A program made the translations under genes and the position numbers. A stretch of DNA of 64,000 nucleotides from Roseomonas xinghualingensis. Lineage in GTDB: Bacteria; Pseudomonadota; Alphaproteobacteria; Acetobacterales; Acetobacteraceae. Of the stretch, positions 1 to 7,901 are shown in pieces. The notes beneath the pieces were generated by a model. That model was given only the letters and a program-made list of their open reading frames with translations. It did not search any database and was not told the origin of the DNA. How positions within the stretch are numbered: the stretch's first letter is position 1; every line of letters begins with the position of its first letter. The stretch covers positions 1 through 64,000 of the forward strand of contig NZ_JAOXLP010000009.1 of NCBI RefSeq assembly GCF_025791835.1, written 5' to 3'.

Positions 1-132
1 TACAACTTCGCCAAGCACCTCAAGGCGCTCCGATGGCGAACACCGTTCCAAGCCGTCTGTGACGCCTGGACCAAAGACACCACCATCTTCAAGATCAACC
101 CGCACCACCTCATCCCGGGACCAAACACCTAG
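1..132 (+). mobile_element. IS481-family transposase, C-terminal end only
   Basis: The window opens inside this reading frame. It encodes 43 residues ending in NPHHLIPGPNT followed by TAG, which I recognise as the typical C-terminus of IS481-family DDE transposases. The catalytic core lies outside the window, so activity cannot be judged. Its stop codon overlaps the stop codon of the convergent PhyH gene (TAG at 130-132 against the reverse TAG at 129-131). There is therefore no room for the right terminal inverted repeat that normally follows the transposase. This suggests a truncated remnant. The family call is from memory of the C-terminal motif only. Confidence 0.75.
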
Positions 133-899
133 ACCTTGAACTTGTATTCGCGCCCCGGGATGCGCTCGATATCGGCGGGAAGTTGGCGTGCTTGTCGGCG
201 TGGTAGCGCGCGGTGGTCGCCATGCGAGGCGAGGTTGTAGGTGAGATAGAGGATACGCCGCGCTCTCGATGTGAGGTTGGGTCCGGAGGCATGGGGGACG
301 TAGCTGTCGAAGAACAGCACGTCGCCGGGTTCGGTGGGCACGTCCGTCAGCGCGAAGCTAGTCATCTGTTCGGCGGTGAGGGGATGCCATTTATCGCCGA
401 TCAGGCCCGCGAAGCGCGGTGCGTCGGACATCCGCAGGCATCCGTTTCCCTTCGTCGCGGTCGATGCAGACGAGGGCGGTGAGGAAGAGCGGCACATAGG
501 TGGTCCAGCCGGCCTGCTGGTCCTGATGCGGTTCGAAGCCGGCGCCACCGGGCATCTCGAAGTTGCCTTTTCCTTGAAGAGCACGACCGGGCCGCCCTGC
601 AACTGGGCGGCTGCGGAGGTGAGGCGGTCGAAGCCTTCGTGGAAGGGACAGAAGTTTTCGATCCGTCGGATCACGCGCTCGCCTTCGCGGAGCAGGCTGT
701 CCTCGCGATAAACCCAGTGGCGGCCAGGGATTTCCGGGGCGACGGTCAGTTCATCGGTCCAGCGGGAGATCTGCGCGGTTTCCTCGGGCGTGTAGAAGCC
801 GCGCGCGGCGAGCCAGCCGGTTCGTGCGTACTGCGCAAGCCCCTCGGGCGGGAGGGGCTCCTCCGTTGCGGGAAGAGTGGTCTGGACCGTCTCGGTCAT
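129..899 (-). pseudogene. PhyH-family dioxygenase with two compensating frameshifts
   Basis: This encodes a phytanoyl-CoA dioxygenase-like non-haem iron(II)/2-oxoglutarate oxygenase of about 256 residues, counted from the ATG at 899. N-terminal and C-terminal thirds look normal, including the distal iron histidine in YVPHASGPN and the 2-oxoglutarate arginine a few residues later. The central stretch, about 447-567, reads as Ser/Pro/Arg-rich nonsense in the continuous frame. In the neighbouring frame it reads as a proper family segment with FEPHQDQQAG, which carries the HxD iron ligands. One base appears missing near 562-573 and one extra near 442-454. The product as read would lack two iron ligands. 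Either it is a young pseudogene or the assembly carries two indels. An in-frame ATG also exists at 971. Confidence 0.65.
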
Positions 900-945
900 A
901 CCAGGTGCGCCCCTGGAAAGGATCCTGGCCTCTTGTCGGCGCAGT

Positions 946-1743
946 TCAGCGCGATGGCGGGCGGTTGTCACTCCTGTTCAGCGTATCGGGGATGATGCCA
1001 TGGCCATCCCAGCGACGGATGCGCTCCAGCTCCAGCGCGTTGGGGTTGTCCGTGGTGAGGGCGGGGGAGACAGCGACGGCGGCGGCGCGGGCGCGGCCCA
1101 TTTCCCGCTCGGCGACCACCTGGCGGTAGGTGTCGCCCGGTTCGATGCGGGTGAGGGCGAAGTCGGTGACATCCACGCGCAGCAGGCTGCGGGCGCGGGC
1201 CTTCAGGTCCTCGGTAAGGGCCGTGGTGATGGCATGGCTGTTGCGGATGATCTCATCCATCGTGTGGCGCCCCATCACGGCCTGTACGGAGGCAGCCATC
1301 AGCGGGAGCATCATGTCCGCCTTGGGATCGGTCTTCCAGCGGATATGGGCGAAGCGCCAGCGCAGGTCGTCCTCGTTGCCCTCGTGCCAGAAGGCGGTTC
1401 CGAAGACGGTGAGGGGGTGCCCTTCCGCGCTCACGGCCGGCATCCCGCGATCGGGGGTGGAGCGGTCGGCCGCCATGAGCGCCATGTCGTAGACGGCACT
1501 GGTGTGGGTGAAGGGGAAGAGGAAACCGATCTGGCCCGGCTGGTAGACGGCGGTGACCTCTCCGCCACGGCTGACAACCACCATCTGGGCGTTGCCTGGC
1601 CGGATGATGACCATGCGCTCGATCAGGATGCCAAGGATGAGGACGCCGAACAGGCCGAGGAAGACGAGGGCCATGCGGGGCCGGCCGGCCTCCGCACGGG
1701 CACGGGCCGTCGTGCTGGATGGAAGGCTGTCATCCCTTGGCAT
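946..1743 (-). CDS. SPFH/Band 7 (prohibitin-like) membrane protein
   Basis: About 265 residues from the ATG at 1743; an upstream in-frame ATG at 1773 has no Shine-Dalgarno sequence. A single membrane segment near residues 24-45 (LVFLGLFGVLILGILI) precedes an SPFH-type beta domain and a helical stretch with LTEDLKARARSLL and an Arg/Ala-rich coil, as in HflK/HflC-like proteins. Such proteins scaffold membrane microdomains or regulate proteases; the partner is unknown here. No NfeD gene is next to it, unlike the second SPFH gene at 29.7 kb. Its 3' end lies just upstream of the PhyH start, so the two could be co-transcribed. Confidence 0.7.
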   Translation of the reverse strand: MPRDDSLPSSTTARARAEAGRPRMALVFLGLFGVLILGILIERMVIIRPGNAQMVVVSRGGEVTAVYQPGQIGFLFPFTHTSAVYDMALMAADRSTPDRGMPAVSAEGHPLTVFGTAFWHEGNEDDLRWRFAHIRWKTDPKADMMLPLMAASVQAVMGRHTMDEIIRNSHAITTALTEDLKARARSLLRVDVTDFALTRIEPGDTYRQVVAEREMGRARAAAVAVSPALTTDNPNALELERIRRWDGHGIIPDTLNRSDNRPPSR

Positions 1744-1832
1744 CGGCTTCCGGCATCTCCCGCCCCGTTCCATGCTTGATGTACGTTAACGGGGCGAGAG
1801 ACGGCTGGTTCCTTCCGCCGGCGGTGTGCCGG

Positions 1833-2696
1833 TCAGGCGGCCTTGGGGATGATGCGGGTGGTTTCGGCGTATTCGTAATAGAGGCGGTGGGCCTCGGCGG
1901 CGACGGGGCCGGGCTGCATGTGGTTGTCGGCATAGCGGGTGCAGGGCTGCACCTTGCCGAAATTGCCGGTGGAGAAGATCTCGTCCGCCGTTTCGAGCAT
2001 TTGCGTGGTGACGATGCATTCGCGCACCTCACGGCCCGCCTTGCGCAGCAGGTCGATGACGCGGGCGCGGGTGATGCCGGCGAGGAAGGTGCCGTTGGGC
2101 ACGGGCGTCATCACCACCCCGTCCTTCACCATCATGATATTGGCGGAGGCGAATTCAGCCACGTTGCCATCAGCATCCAGCACCACGGCCATGTCGAAGC
2201 CGTGCTCCTTCGCCCAGGCGGTGGCGCGGGCGGAGTTGGGGTAGAGGGCGCTGGCCTTGGCGTCGGTGGGCGCCATGTCGGCGGCCGGGCGGCGGAAGGG
2301 GGCGGTGATCGCCGTGAAGCCGGTGATGGGCGGCATCGGGGCGTCGTAGATCGCCAGGACGAATTCGGTGGTGGAGGAGTCGGGCTGGGCGGCGCCGAGG
2401 CCCTTCCGCACAAAGAACATCGGGCGGATGTAGAGTTCCGCATCCGGGCCCATGCGGCGCACGCCCTCGCGGCAGAGCTCCTCGATCCGCTCCGCGGTTA
2501 TGGTGGGCTCCATGAGCATGTTGCGGGCGGAGCGGACGCAGCGCTGGCAGTGCAGGTCGAGATCCGGGACGGTGCCGCGGATGCCACGGGAGCCATCGAA
2601 GATGACGGAGCCGAGCCAGAAGGCATGGTCCATCGGGCCGAGGATCTTCGGCTCCTCGGTGGACCAGTTGCCGTTGTGCCAGAAGACGCCGGCCAT
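1833..2696 (-). CDS. Class IV PLP aminotransferase, branched-chain amino acid type
   Basis: A 287-residue fold type IV aminotransferase. The candidate Schiff-base lysine is K147 in TDAKASALYPNSARA. The class IV signature follows as EFASANIMM, then VVMTPVPNGTFLAGITRARV, which positions the PLP phosphate. Family members transfer the amino group between glutamate and branched-chain 2-oxo acids. The size and spacing match IlvE-like enzymes, but the N-terminus (FWHNGNWSTEEPKILGPMDHAFWLG) is the variant common in alphaproteobacterial paralogues, so the true substrate is uncertain. The ATG at 2696 has GGAGAG about 6 bases upstream. It stands alone, with over 100 bases on either side. Confidence 0.85.
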   Translation of the reverse strand: MAGVFWHNGNWSTEEPKILGPMDHAFWLGSVIFDGSRGIRGTVPDLDLHCQRCVRSARNMLMEPTITAERIEELCREGVRRMGPDAELYIRPMFFVRKGLGAAQPDSSTTEFVLAIYDAPMPPITGFTAITAPFRRPAADMAPTDAKASALYPNSARATAWAKEHGFDMAVVLDADGNVAEFASANIMMVKDGVVMTPVPNGTFLAGITRARVIDLLRKAGREVRECIVTTQMLETADEIFSTGNFGKVQPCTRYADNHMQPGPVAAEAHRLYYEYAETTRIIPKAA

Positions 2697-2808
2697 TCCT
2701 TGCTCTCCATCCCGCGAAAGGGGGCGGACCCTGCCATGGAGGAATGGGGGTGGGGAAGGGGTGGGCTGCCATGCCTTCCCGTCCCGACCGCGCCGGGAGG
2801 GGGCCTGA

Positions 2809-3309
2809 TCAGGTGGCGAGCGGACGGGCCAGGAAGATCGTGTCGGCGACAGGCGTGTCGTAATAGGGTTCGGTCGGCGTGAAGCCCGCCTTGCGGTAGA
2901 GCGCGATCGCCCCCGCCATGGAGGGCAGGGTGTCCAGCCGCATCTCGCGATAGCCGATCCGCAGGGCCTCCGCGACGATGGCTTCGACCAATGCCCTGCC
3001 GAGGCCGAGACCGCGCCCCCTGGGTGAGACGTAGAGCCGCTTCATTTCGCAGCATCCATTGGCCGGCATGGGCCGGAGTGCGACGCATCCCAGGGGTTCG
3101 GCTTCGTTGCCGCCTTCCAGGCCACGCGCGAGGAGGAGCGCGCCGGCTGGCGGCGCGTACTGGCCGGGCAGGCCCGCCAGCTCCGCCGCGAAGTTCTGGT
3201 AGGCAAGGTCGATCTCCAGGGAGGCGGCATAGGCGCTGAACAGCCGCCGCACGGCGTCCATCCCGGCCCCGCTGCTGGCGGGACCGATCCAGAAGCGGGC
3301 GTCACGCAT
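2809..3309 (-). CDS. GNAT family N-acetyltransferase
   Basis: A 166-residue acetyltransferase. The acetyl-CoA pyrophosphate-binding loop is clear as RLYVSPRGRGLGLGRALVEA around residue 90, followed by the beta4-alpha4 region and LYRKAGF, typical of motif B. The substrate cannot be read from sequence. The start chosen is the ATG at 3309, because longer in-frame extension upstream is Pro/Arg-rich and overlaps the LOG gene. It begins 25 bases after the LOG-family gene stops on the same strand, so the two are probably one transcript. Confidence 0.8.
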   Translation of the reverse strand: MRDARFWIGPASSGAGMDAVRRLFSAYAASLEIDLAYQNFAAELAGLPGQYAPPAGALLLARGLEGGNEAEPLGCVALRPMPANGCCEMKRLYVSPRGRGLGLGRALVEAIVAEALRIGYREMRLDTLPSMAGAIALYRKAGFTPTEPYYDTPVADTIFLARPLAT

Positions 3310-3334
3310 CGACCGCGGGGCCGGGGGCGGGCAT

Positions 3335-4135
3335 TCAGATGTCCTTGGGGGTCTGGACGGAAGCCGTGGACACCTGGGGCAGCCCCAGCTCCACCAGCTT
3401 CGCCCAGGCGCTTTCCGCATCCTGGGCGAAGCAGCACAGGGAGTGGTCCTGCGGTGAGATCATGCCGGCCTCACGCAGGGCATCCAGGTTGATGACGGAG
3501 CGCCAATAGGCCTCGTCCACCAGCACGATGGGGACTTCGGGCGCCTTGCGGGTCTGGCGCAGGGTCAGCATCTCGAACAGCTCATCCAGCGTGCCGAAGC
3601 CGCCTGGGAAGACCACCAGGGCATTGGCGCGCATCGCCAGGTGCATCTTGCGCATGGCGAAGTAGTGGAACCGGAAGGTCAGCTCCGGGGTCGAATAGGC
3701 GTTCGGCTCCTGCTCATGCGGCAAGGTGATGTTGAAGCCGATGGAGGGCGCCCCGGCTTCCTGCGCGCCACGGTTCGCGGCTTCCATGATGCCCGGTCCG
3801 CCGCCGGTGGCGATGACATTGTCCCGGATGCCTTCCCGGCCCAGGAAGGCGCCGCCCCGTTCGGATGCGATGCGCCCGAAGCGGCGTGCCTCGGCATACC
3901 AGAAGGGGTGGCGGCCGGGCCCGTCCTCGCGCACGCGCGCGCTGCCGAAGACGACGATGGTGGAGCGCACCTGCCAGTTCCGCAGGAGCTCGTCCGCCTT
4001 GGAGAACTCCAGCAGGAAGCGGGTGCCGCGCATCGCGGGGCTGAGCAGGAAGTCGGGATCGAGCGCGGCCAAGCGGTAGGAGGGGGAAGCCATCTGGGCG
4101 GCGTTCGGCTTGGGCATCGGGGGTGTGTCGTTCAT
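3335..4135 (-). CDS. LOG-family Rossmann protein (TIGR00730-like)
   Basis: 266 residues. The Rossmann nucleotide-binding strand is VVFGSAR (61-67), followed by GGGPGIMEAANRGA (111-124) and the family signature PGGFGTLDE (177-185), which marks LOG/YgdH-type nucleotide 5'-monophosphate phosphoribohydrolases, formerly misnamed lysine decarboxylases. Expected chemistry is cleavage of the N-glycosidic bond of a nucleoside monophosphate, as in cytokinin activation. The in vivo substrate in this organism is not known. The start is the ATG at 4135; the open frame upstream is low-complexity Pro/Arg sequence overlapping the divergent TrmH gene. Likely co-transcribed with the GNAT gene downstream. Confidence 0.85.
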   Translation of the reverse strand: MNDTPPMPKPNAAQMASPSYRLAALDPDFLLSPAMRGTRFLLEFSKADELLRNWQVRSTIVVFGSARVREDGPGRHPFWYAEARRFGRIASERGGAFLGREGIRDNVIATGGGPGIMEAANRGAQEAGAPSIGFNITLPHEQEPNAYSTPELTFRFHYFAMRKMHLAMRANALVVFPGGFGTLDELFEMLTLRQTRKAPEVPIVLVDEAYWRSVINLDALREAGMISPQDHSLCCFAQDAESAWAKLVELGLPQVSTASVQTPKDI

Positions 4136-4230
4136 GCTGGGGGGCAGGCTGCCCGAGCCGCGCGAAGTTCTCCAGGGGGCCGTGCCGCAGGCTGCTGCGG
4201 CGGGTTGACCGGCGGCGGAGGGCGGTGTGG

Positions 4231-5007
4231 ATGCGGCCGATGGAACGAGCGCCTTCTTCTTCTCCCCCGAGGCCACCGCGCCCGCCAGAGCCGGACCGGA
4301 TCTGCGGACTGGCCGCTGTTTCGGCTGTCTTCGCGCGGCGGCCGCGCGATGTGCTGCGGCTGTTCCACCTGCCGTCCCGGCGGCGGGAGGCCAATCCCTT
4401 CTGCTCGGTGATGGCGCAGATGCGGAAGCCCTATCGCGAGGTGGGGGAGGAGGAGCTGGCCCGGGTGGCGGGGACCGTCCATCACGGGGGGATCGTGGCG
4501 GTGACGGCGCGGCGGAAGGTGCCACAACTGGCCCTTCCGCTGGCCCCGGCCCTGCGCGCGGCGCCGGTGCTGCCGGTGCTGGATGGGGTTTCGAACCCGC
4601 ATAACCTGGGTGCCATCGCGCGCTCCGCGGCCTTCTTCGGCTGCATCGGGATGGTGGTTTCGGGCGATCCGCGGCAGGCGGGGCTTTCGGATGCGGCTTG
4701 GCGGACCAGCGAGGGCGGGCTGGAGGTGCTGAGCCTGTGGTCGGCGCCGGCCCTGCCTTCCGCGCTGCCCCGGCTGGGGGTGATGACGGTGGCGGCCGTC
4801 GCCAGGGGCGGGGTGGCTCCGGAGAATCTGCCGCCGGCGGATTGCGTGGCGCTGGTGCTGGGGAATGAGGAGCAGGGCGTGTCCGAGCGGACGGCGGCGG
4901 CCTGCGACGCGCGGGTGACGCTGCCGGGATCGGGGCGGGTGGAGAGCCTGAATGTCTCGGTGGCCGCGGCGGTGCTGATCCACGCGCTTTCGGCGCGGCG
5001 GTCCTAG
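4231..5007 (+). CDS. TrmH/SpoU-family RNA 2'-O-methyltransferase
   Basis: 258 residues. The three SPOUT motifs are in order: motif 1 VLDGVSNPHNLGAIARSAAF (about 116-135, with the catalytic Arg), motif 2 VLGNEEQGVS, and motif 3 LPGSGRVESLNVSVAAAVLI near the C-terminus, forming the SAM-binding trefoil knot. An N-terminal substrate-binding part of about 100 residues resembles RlmB-type enzymes (23S rRNA Gm2251), but specificity for rRNA or tRNA cannot be decided here. The start at 4231 is supported by GGAGGG about 8 bases upstream. It is divergent from the LOG gene, with 95 bases between the two starts. Confidence 0.88.
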   Translation: MRPMERAPSSSPPRPPRPPEPDRICGLAAVSAVFARRPRDVLRLFHLPSRRREANPFCSVMAQMRKPYREVGEEELARVAGTVHHGGIVAVTARRKVPQLALPLAPALRAAPVLPVLDGVSNPHNLGAIARSAAFFGCIGMVVSGDPRQAGLSDAAWRTSEGGLEVLSLWSAPALPSALPRLGVMTVAAVARGGVAPENLPPADCVALVLGNEEQGVSERTAAACDARVTLPGSGRVESLNVSVAAAVLIHALSARRS

Positions 5008-5013
5008 AGGCCG

Positions 5014-6276
5014 TCAGCCGCCGCAGGTTGAGGCGCGGGCGAGGAGGAGGTCTTTCTCGCGCTCATTGCGGGTGAGGGTGGCCGCAAGCTCGAACTGGAT
5101 CCTGGCTTCGGCGAGGCGGCCGGACCGGAAAAGGAAGTCTCCCCGGGCGGCCGGCAGGGGGGCGTAGTGGCGCAAGGCCCCGGCATCCGGCAGCGCATCG
5201 AGGAGCGCCAGGCCGGCCTCGGGGCCGAAGGCCATGCTATGTGCCACGGCCCGGTTGAGCTCGACCACCGGCGAGGGCATGACCACGCGCAGCGTGTCAT
5301 ACAGCCCGGCAATCTTCCGCCAGTCCGTGTCCTCCGGCCTGCGCGCCCTTGCATGGCAGGCGGCGAGGGCGGCCTGCAGGGCGTAGGCTCCCCTGGCGCC
5401 TCCCAACTCCTCGGCGCGTTGCAGGGCGGCGAGGCCCCGCCGGATCATGAGATGGTCCCAGCGGGCGCGGTTCTGCTCGGTGATCAGGATCGGTGAGCCG
5501 TCCGGCGCCGTGCGGGCGGCCAGGCGAGAGGCCTGGATCTCCATCAGGGCAAGCAGGCCAAGGACTTCAGGCTCTTCCGCCATGAGCCCGGCAAGGATGC
5601 GGCCCAGGCGCTGGGCTTCCGCGCAAAGCGCCGGGCGGGTCAGGTCCTTGCCGGCGGTGGCCGCATAGCCTTCGTTGAAGATCAGGTAGACGACCTCCAG
5701 CACCGAGGCGAGGCGCTGGTCCCGTTCCTTGGCGCGGGGCACCTCGAAGTTCAGCCCTGCCTTGCCCAGAGTCTTCTTCGCCCGGACGATGCGCTGGGCG
5801 ATCGCCGGCTCATTCGAGAGGAAGGCGCGGGCGATCTCCTCGGTGGTCAGCCCGCCGATCAGGCGCAGGGTCAGGGCTATCCGCTGCTCCCTGGGCAGGA
5901 GCGGGTGGCAGGCGGTGAAGATGAGGCCAAGGAGTTCGTCGCCGAGGTCATCATCCAGGGCGGCCTCGATATCCTCGGTGCCGGAATGGGAAAGATTGTC
6001 GGGGTCGCGGGCGATCTCGGCATGCTTGCGCGCCAGCATCCTGTTGCGCCGGAACATATCGATGGCCCGGCGCTTGGCCGTGGTGATCAGCCAGGCACCG
6101 GGCTTCTGTGGGATTCCGGCCTCCGGCCATTCGGCCAGGGCAGTGACCAGGGCATCCTGTGCCAGTTCCTCGGCCAGGCCGATGTCGCGCACCATCCGGG
6201 CCAGGCTTGCGATGAGCCTGGCCCGCTCGATCCGGAAGATCGCCTCGATCGTCCGATGGGTCTCGGTTTCCGCCAC
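5014..6276 (-). CDS. ECF42-like RNA polymerase sigma factor with C-terminal TPR-like domain
   Basis: 420 residues, far longer than a minimal ECF sigma factor. Region sigma2 lies near residues 10-80 (AQDALVTALAEWPE, then GAWLITTAKRRAIDMFRR), sigma4 near 115-165 (LPREQRIALTLRLIGGLTTEEIARAFL). The remaining 230 residues carry the conserved VYLIFNEGYAA segment and a helical TPR-like tail (DUF6596 type). This architecture is the ECF42 group, which has no classical anti-sigma factor and uses the C-terminal domain for control. The neighbouring gene 54 bases upstream encodes the matching DGPF protein. The stop at 5014 converges with the TrmH gene, leaving 6 bases. Confidence 0.85.
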   Translation of the reverse strand: MAETETHRTIEAIFRIERARLIASLARMVRDIGLAEELAQDALVTALAEWPEAGIPQKPGAWLITTAKRRAIDMFRRNRMLARKHAEIARDPDNLSHSGTEDIEAALDDDLGDELLGLIFTACHPLLPREQRIALTLRLIGGLTTEEIARAFLSNEPAIAQRIVRAKKTLGKAGLNFEVPRAKERDQRLASVLEVVYLIFNEGYAATAGKDLTRPALCAEAQRLGRILAGLMAEEPEVLGLLALMEIQASRLAARTAPDGSPILITEQNRARWDHLMIRRGLAALQRAEELGGARGAYALQAALAACHARARRPEDTDWRKIAGLYDTLRVVMPSPVVELNRAVAHSMAFGPEAGLALLDALPDAGALRHYAPLPAARGDFLFRSGRLAEARIQFELAATLTRNEREKDLLLARASTCGG

Positions 6277-6330
6277 CCGCGCAACTCAGGGAAGTGACCC
6301 TTCCATCAAGGCGCGGCGGTCAGTGGGACG

Positions 6331-6753
6331 TCAACGTGCCCTGATCTTCTGCCGGATGCGCTCTTCCTGCTCGGCTGCCTCGGGCGTCAGGGCCTCGCCG
6401 AAATCGGCGGCCTCGTAGAAGGGGCGGATCTCGATCTCGCTCGGGCCGGGCATCGGGTTGGGGCAGCGGCGCACCCATTCCAGGGCCTCCGCCATGTCCT
6501 TGACCTCCCAGAGCCAGAAGCCGGCGACCAGTTCCCGGGTTTCGGCGAAGGGGCCGTCGATGACCGTGCGGTTCGGCCCATCGAAGGCCACCCGCTTGCC
6601 CTGGGAGGATGGCTTCAGCCCGTCTCCGTCCAGCAGGATGCCGGCCTGGGCCAGATCCTCGTTGAACTTGCCCATGGCCGAGATCAGCTCGGCGGAGGGC
6701 ATGATGCCGGCTTCGCTGTCCTTCGTGGCCTTCACCATGACCATGACGCGCAT
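6331..6753 (-). CDS. YciI/DGPF-domain protein, ECF42 partner
   Basis: 140 residues of the YCII-related fold. The namesake motif is VIDGPFAETRELVAGFW around residues 64-80. DGPF proteins are repeatedly found beside ECF42 sigma factors and are thought to be members of the regulon or to act in signalling; none has a firmly proven enzymatic role that I can cite. It is upstream of and co-directional with the sigma factor, so the pair is very likely an operon. The start at 6753 is the first ATG and gives a full-length family protein (MRVMVMVKATKDSEAG). Confidence 0.85.
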   Translation of the reverse strand: MRVMVMVKATKDSEAGIMPSAELISAMGKFNEDLAQAGILLDGDGLKPSSQGKRVAFDGPNRTVIDGPFAETRELVAGFWLWEVKDMAEALEWVRRCPNPMPGPSEIEIRPFYEAADFGEALTPEAAEQEERIRQKIRAR

Positions 6754-6916
6754 CGTTCTGTCTCCCCTGCTCTCTGGGGGCCAGGCGTGGCCCTCCTGCC
6801 CAGATGACGAATGAGCTTCGGGCGGATCGACATTCGGGTGGCGATTTTTCTGCGCCGCAAGTGATGGTGCGGAGGTCGGGGCTCAGTGGGGGCTCAGTGG
6901 CCGGTCCGGCGGTTGA

Positions 6917-7144
6917 TCATTCCTTCCGCCGCTTCGCCCTGGCCGCCTCGCCGGTGGGATGGCCTTCGGCGGCGAGGGCCGCGAGGCGTGCGGGAAGGGC
7001 GAGGCGGATGGCGTCCCGATAGGCCGGGATGCGCTTCCAGGCCTTCTTCTCCGCTTTGGTCATGCCGCAGCCCAGGCACCAGCCGGTGTCGTCATCGTAG
7101 TGGCAGATCTTGGTGCAGGGGCGATCGCCTGGGGCTTTGGTCAG
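6917..7144 (-). CDS. DUF1289 protein with a likely CTG start
   Basis: A 75-residue cysteine-rich protein of the DUF1289 family, normally 60-80 residues. Cysteines at 10, 14, 23 and 26 (CTKIC ... GWCLGCGMT) form a probable metal-binding knuckle, followed by the family EKKAWKRIP and a basic tail ending in KRRKE. No ATG, GTG or TTG lies in frame before the first cysteine. The best start is CTG at 7144, overlapping the TGA of the DUF1003 gene as CTGA, with GGAGGA 6 bases upstream. Function is unknown. The family call is solid; the start codon is inferred. Confidence 0.75.
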   Translation of the reverse strand: MTKAPGDRPCTKICHYDDDTGWCLGCGMTKAEKKAWKRIPAYRDAIRLALPARLAALAAEGHPTGEAARAKRRKE

Positions 7145-7695
7145 CTGCGTTCCTCCGCCCTGCGCTGGCGGGCCTCGATCTCGTCGAGCACCGCTTCCGG
7201 CGCCACGTCCTTCTGTGCCTCTTGGATCTCCGGATCCGCCTCGGCGTGAATGTCCAGGCGATCGGCGATCCGGGCCGTGAGCTCGATGAGCTTGGTCAGC
7301 TCGTGCTCGGCCAGCAGGCTGATCTGGAGGTCCAGATCGGCTCGTTTATCGGCGGCGGCAGCCATGCGGTTTTGGCTGATCAGCACGAAGGTGGAGAGGA
7401 AGATGGCCTCCACCGAGGCGACCATGGCCAGGACCACGAAGGAGGGATCAAAACGCGGCACGCCGGGGATGGCGCCAAGATTGATCAGGATCCAGCCGCC
7501 GTAGATGACCATGTGCAGGTAGACGAAGCGCATGCTGCCGGTGAAGGCGGTGATGGCCTCTGCGATCTTCTCCTCTCGGGTGGAGTTGGCGGCTTCCTCC
7601 CGGCGGCGGTCCTCAAGGGCCTGGATGTTGCGCTTGAGGGAGCTGCTGAGGCTCGTCGGGCGGGGAGGAGGTATGGTCGGGGTCGCTTCGGGCAT
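7141..7695 (-). CDS. DUF1003 membrane protein
   Basis: 184 residues from the ATG at 7695, which has AGGA 8 bases upstream; ATG codons at 7704 and 7815 are alternatives. The signature is two hydrophobic helices, YLHMVIYGGWILINLGAIPG and FVVLAMVASVEAIFLSTFVL, joined by VPRFDPS, followed by SQNRMAAAADKRADLDLQI and a charged helical tail. Both ends are probably cytoplasmic. DUF1003 proteins have no established function; some are linked to ion transport. Translation is coupled by a 4-base overlap to the DUF1289 gene. Confidence 0.85.
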   Translation of the reverse strand: MPEATPTIPPPRPTSLSSSLKRNIQALEDRRREEAANSTREEKIAEAITAFTGSMRFVYLHMVIYGGWILINLGAIPGVPRFDPSFVVLAMVASVEAIFLSTFVLISQNRMAAAADKRADLDLQISLLAEHELTKLIELTARIADRLDIHAEADPEIQEAQKDVAPEAVLDEIEARQRRAEERS

Positions 7696-7901
7696 CAAAG
7701 GCATCCTCGGCCGCCGGGTTCCACGGGGTACGGTCCGGTCCGGCATCCCGATGCTTAAAGTGGCGAGGGGGCGGGGCGGTTGCTGATAGGCTCGGGGCCA
7801 AGCCTTTATTGCCAATCATTGCGTAAGCGAGGTTTGGGGTTGCCCCCGAGGCTCATCGGCGCGACATGGTCCCATTATCACGAACGCTGGAGCGACTGCC
7901 C

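Noticed and set aside
4585..4610. tRNA T-arm-like sequence (GTTTCGAACCC)
   Set aside because: It lies inside motif 1 coding sequence of the TrmH gene and no cloverleaf can be formed around it.
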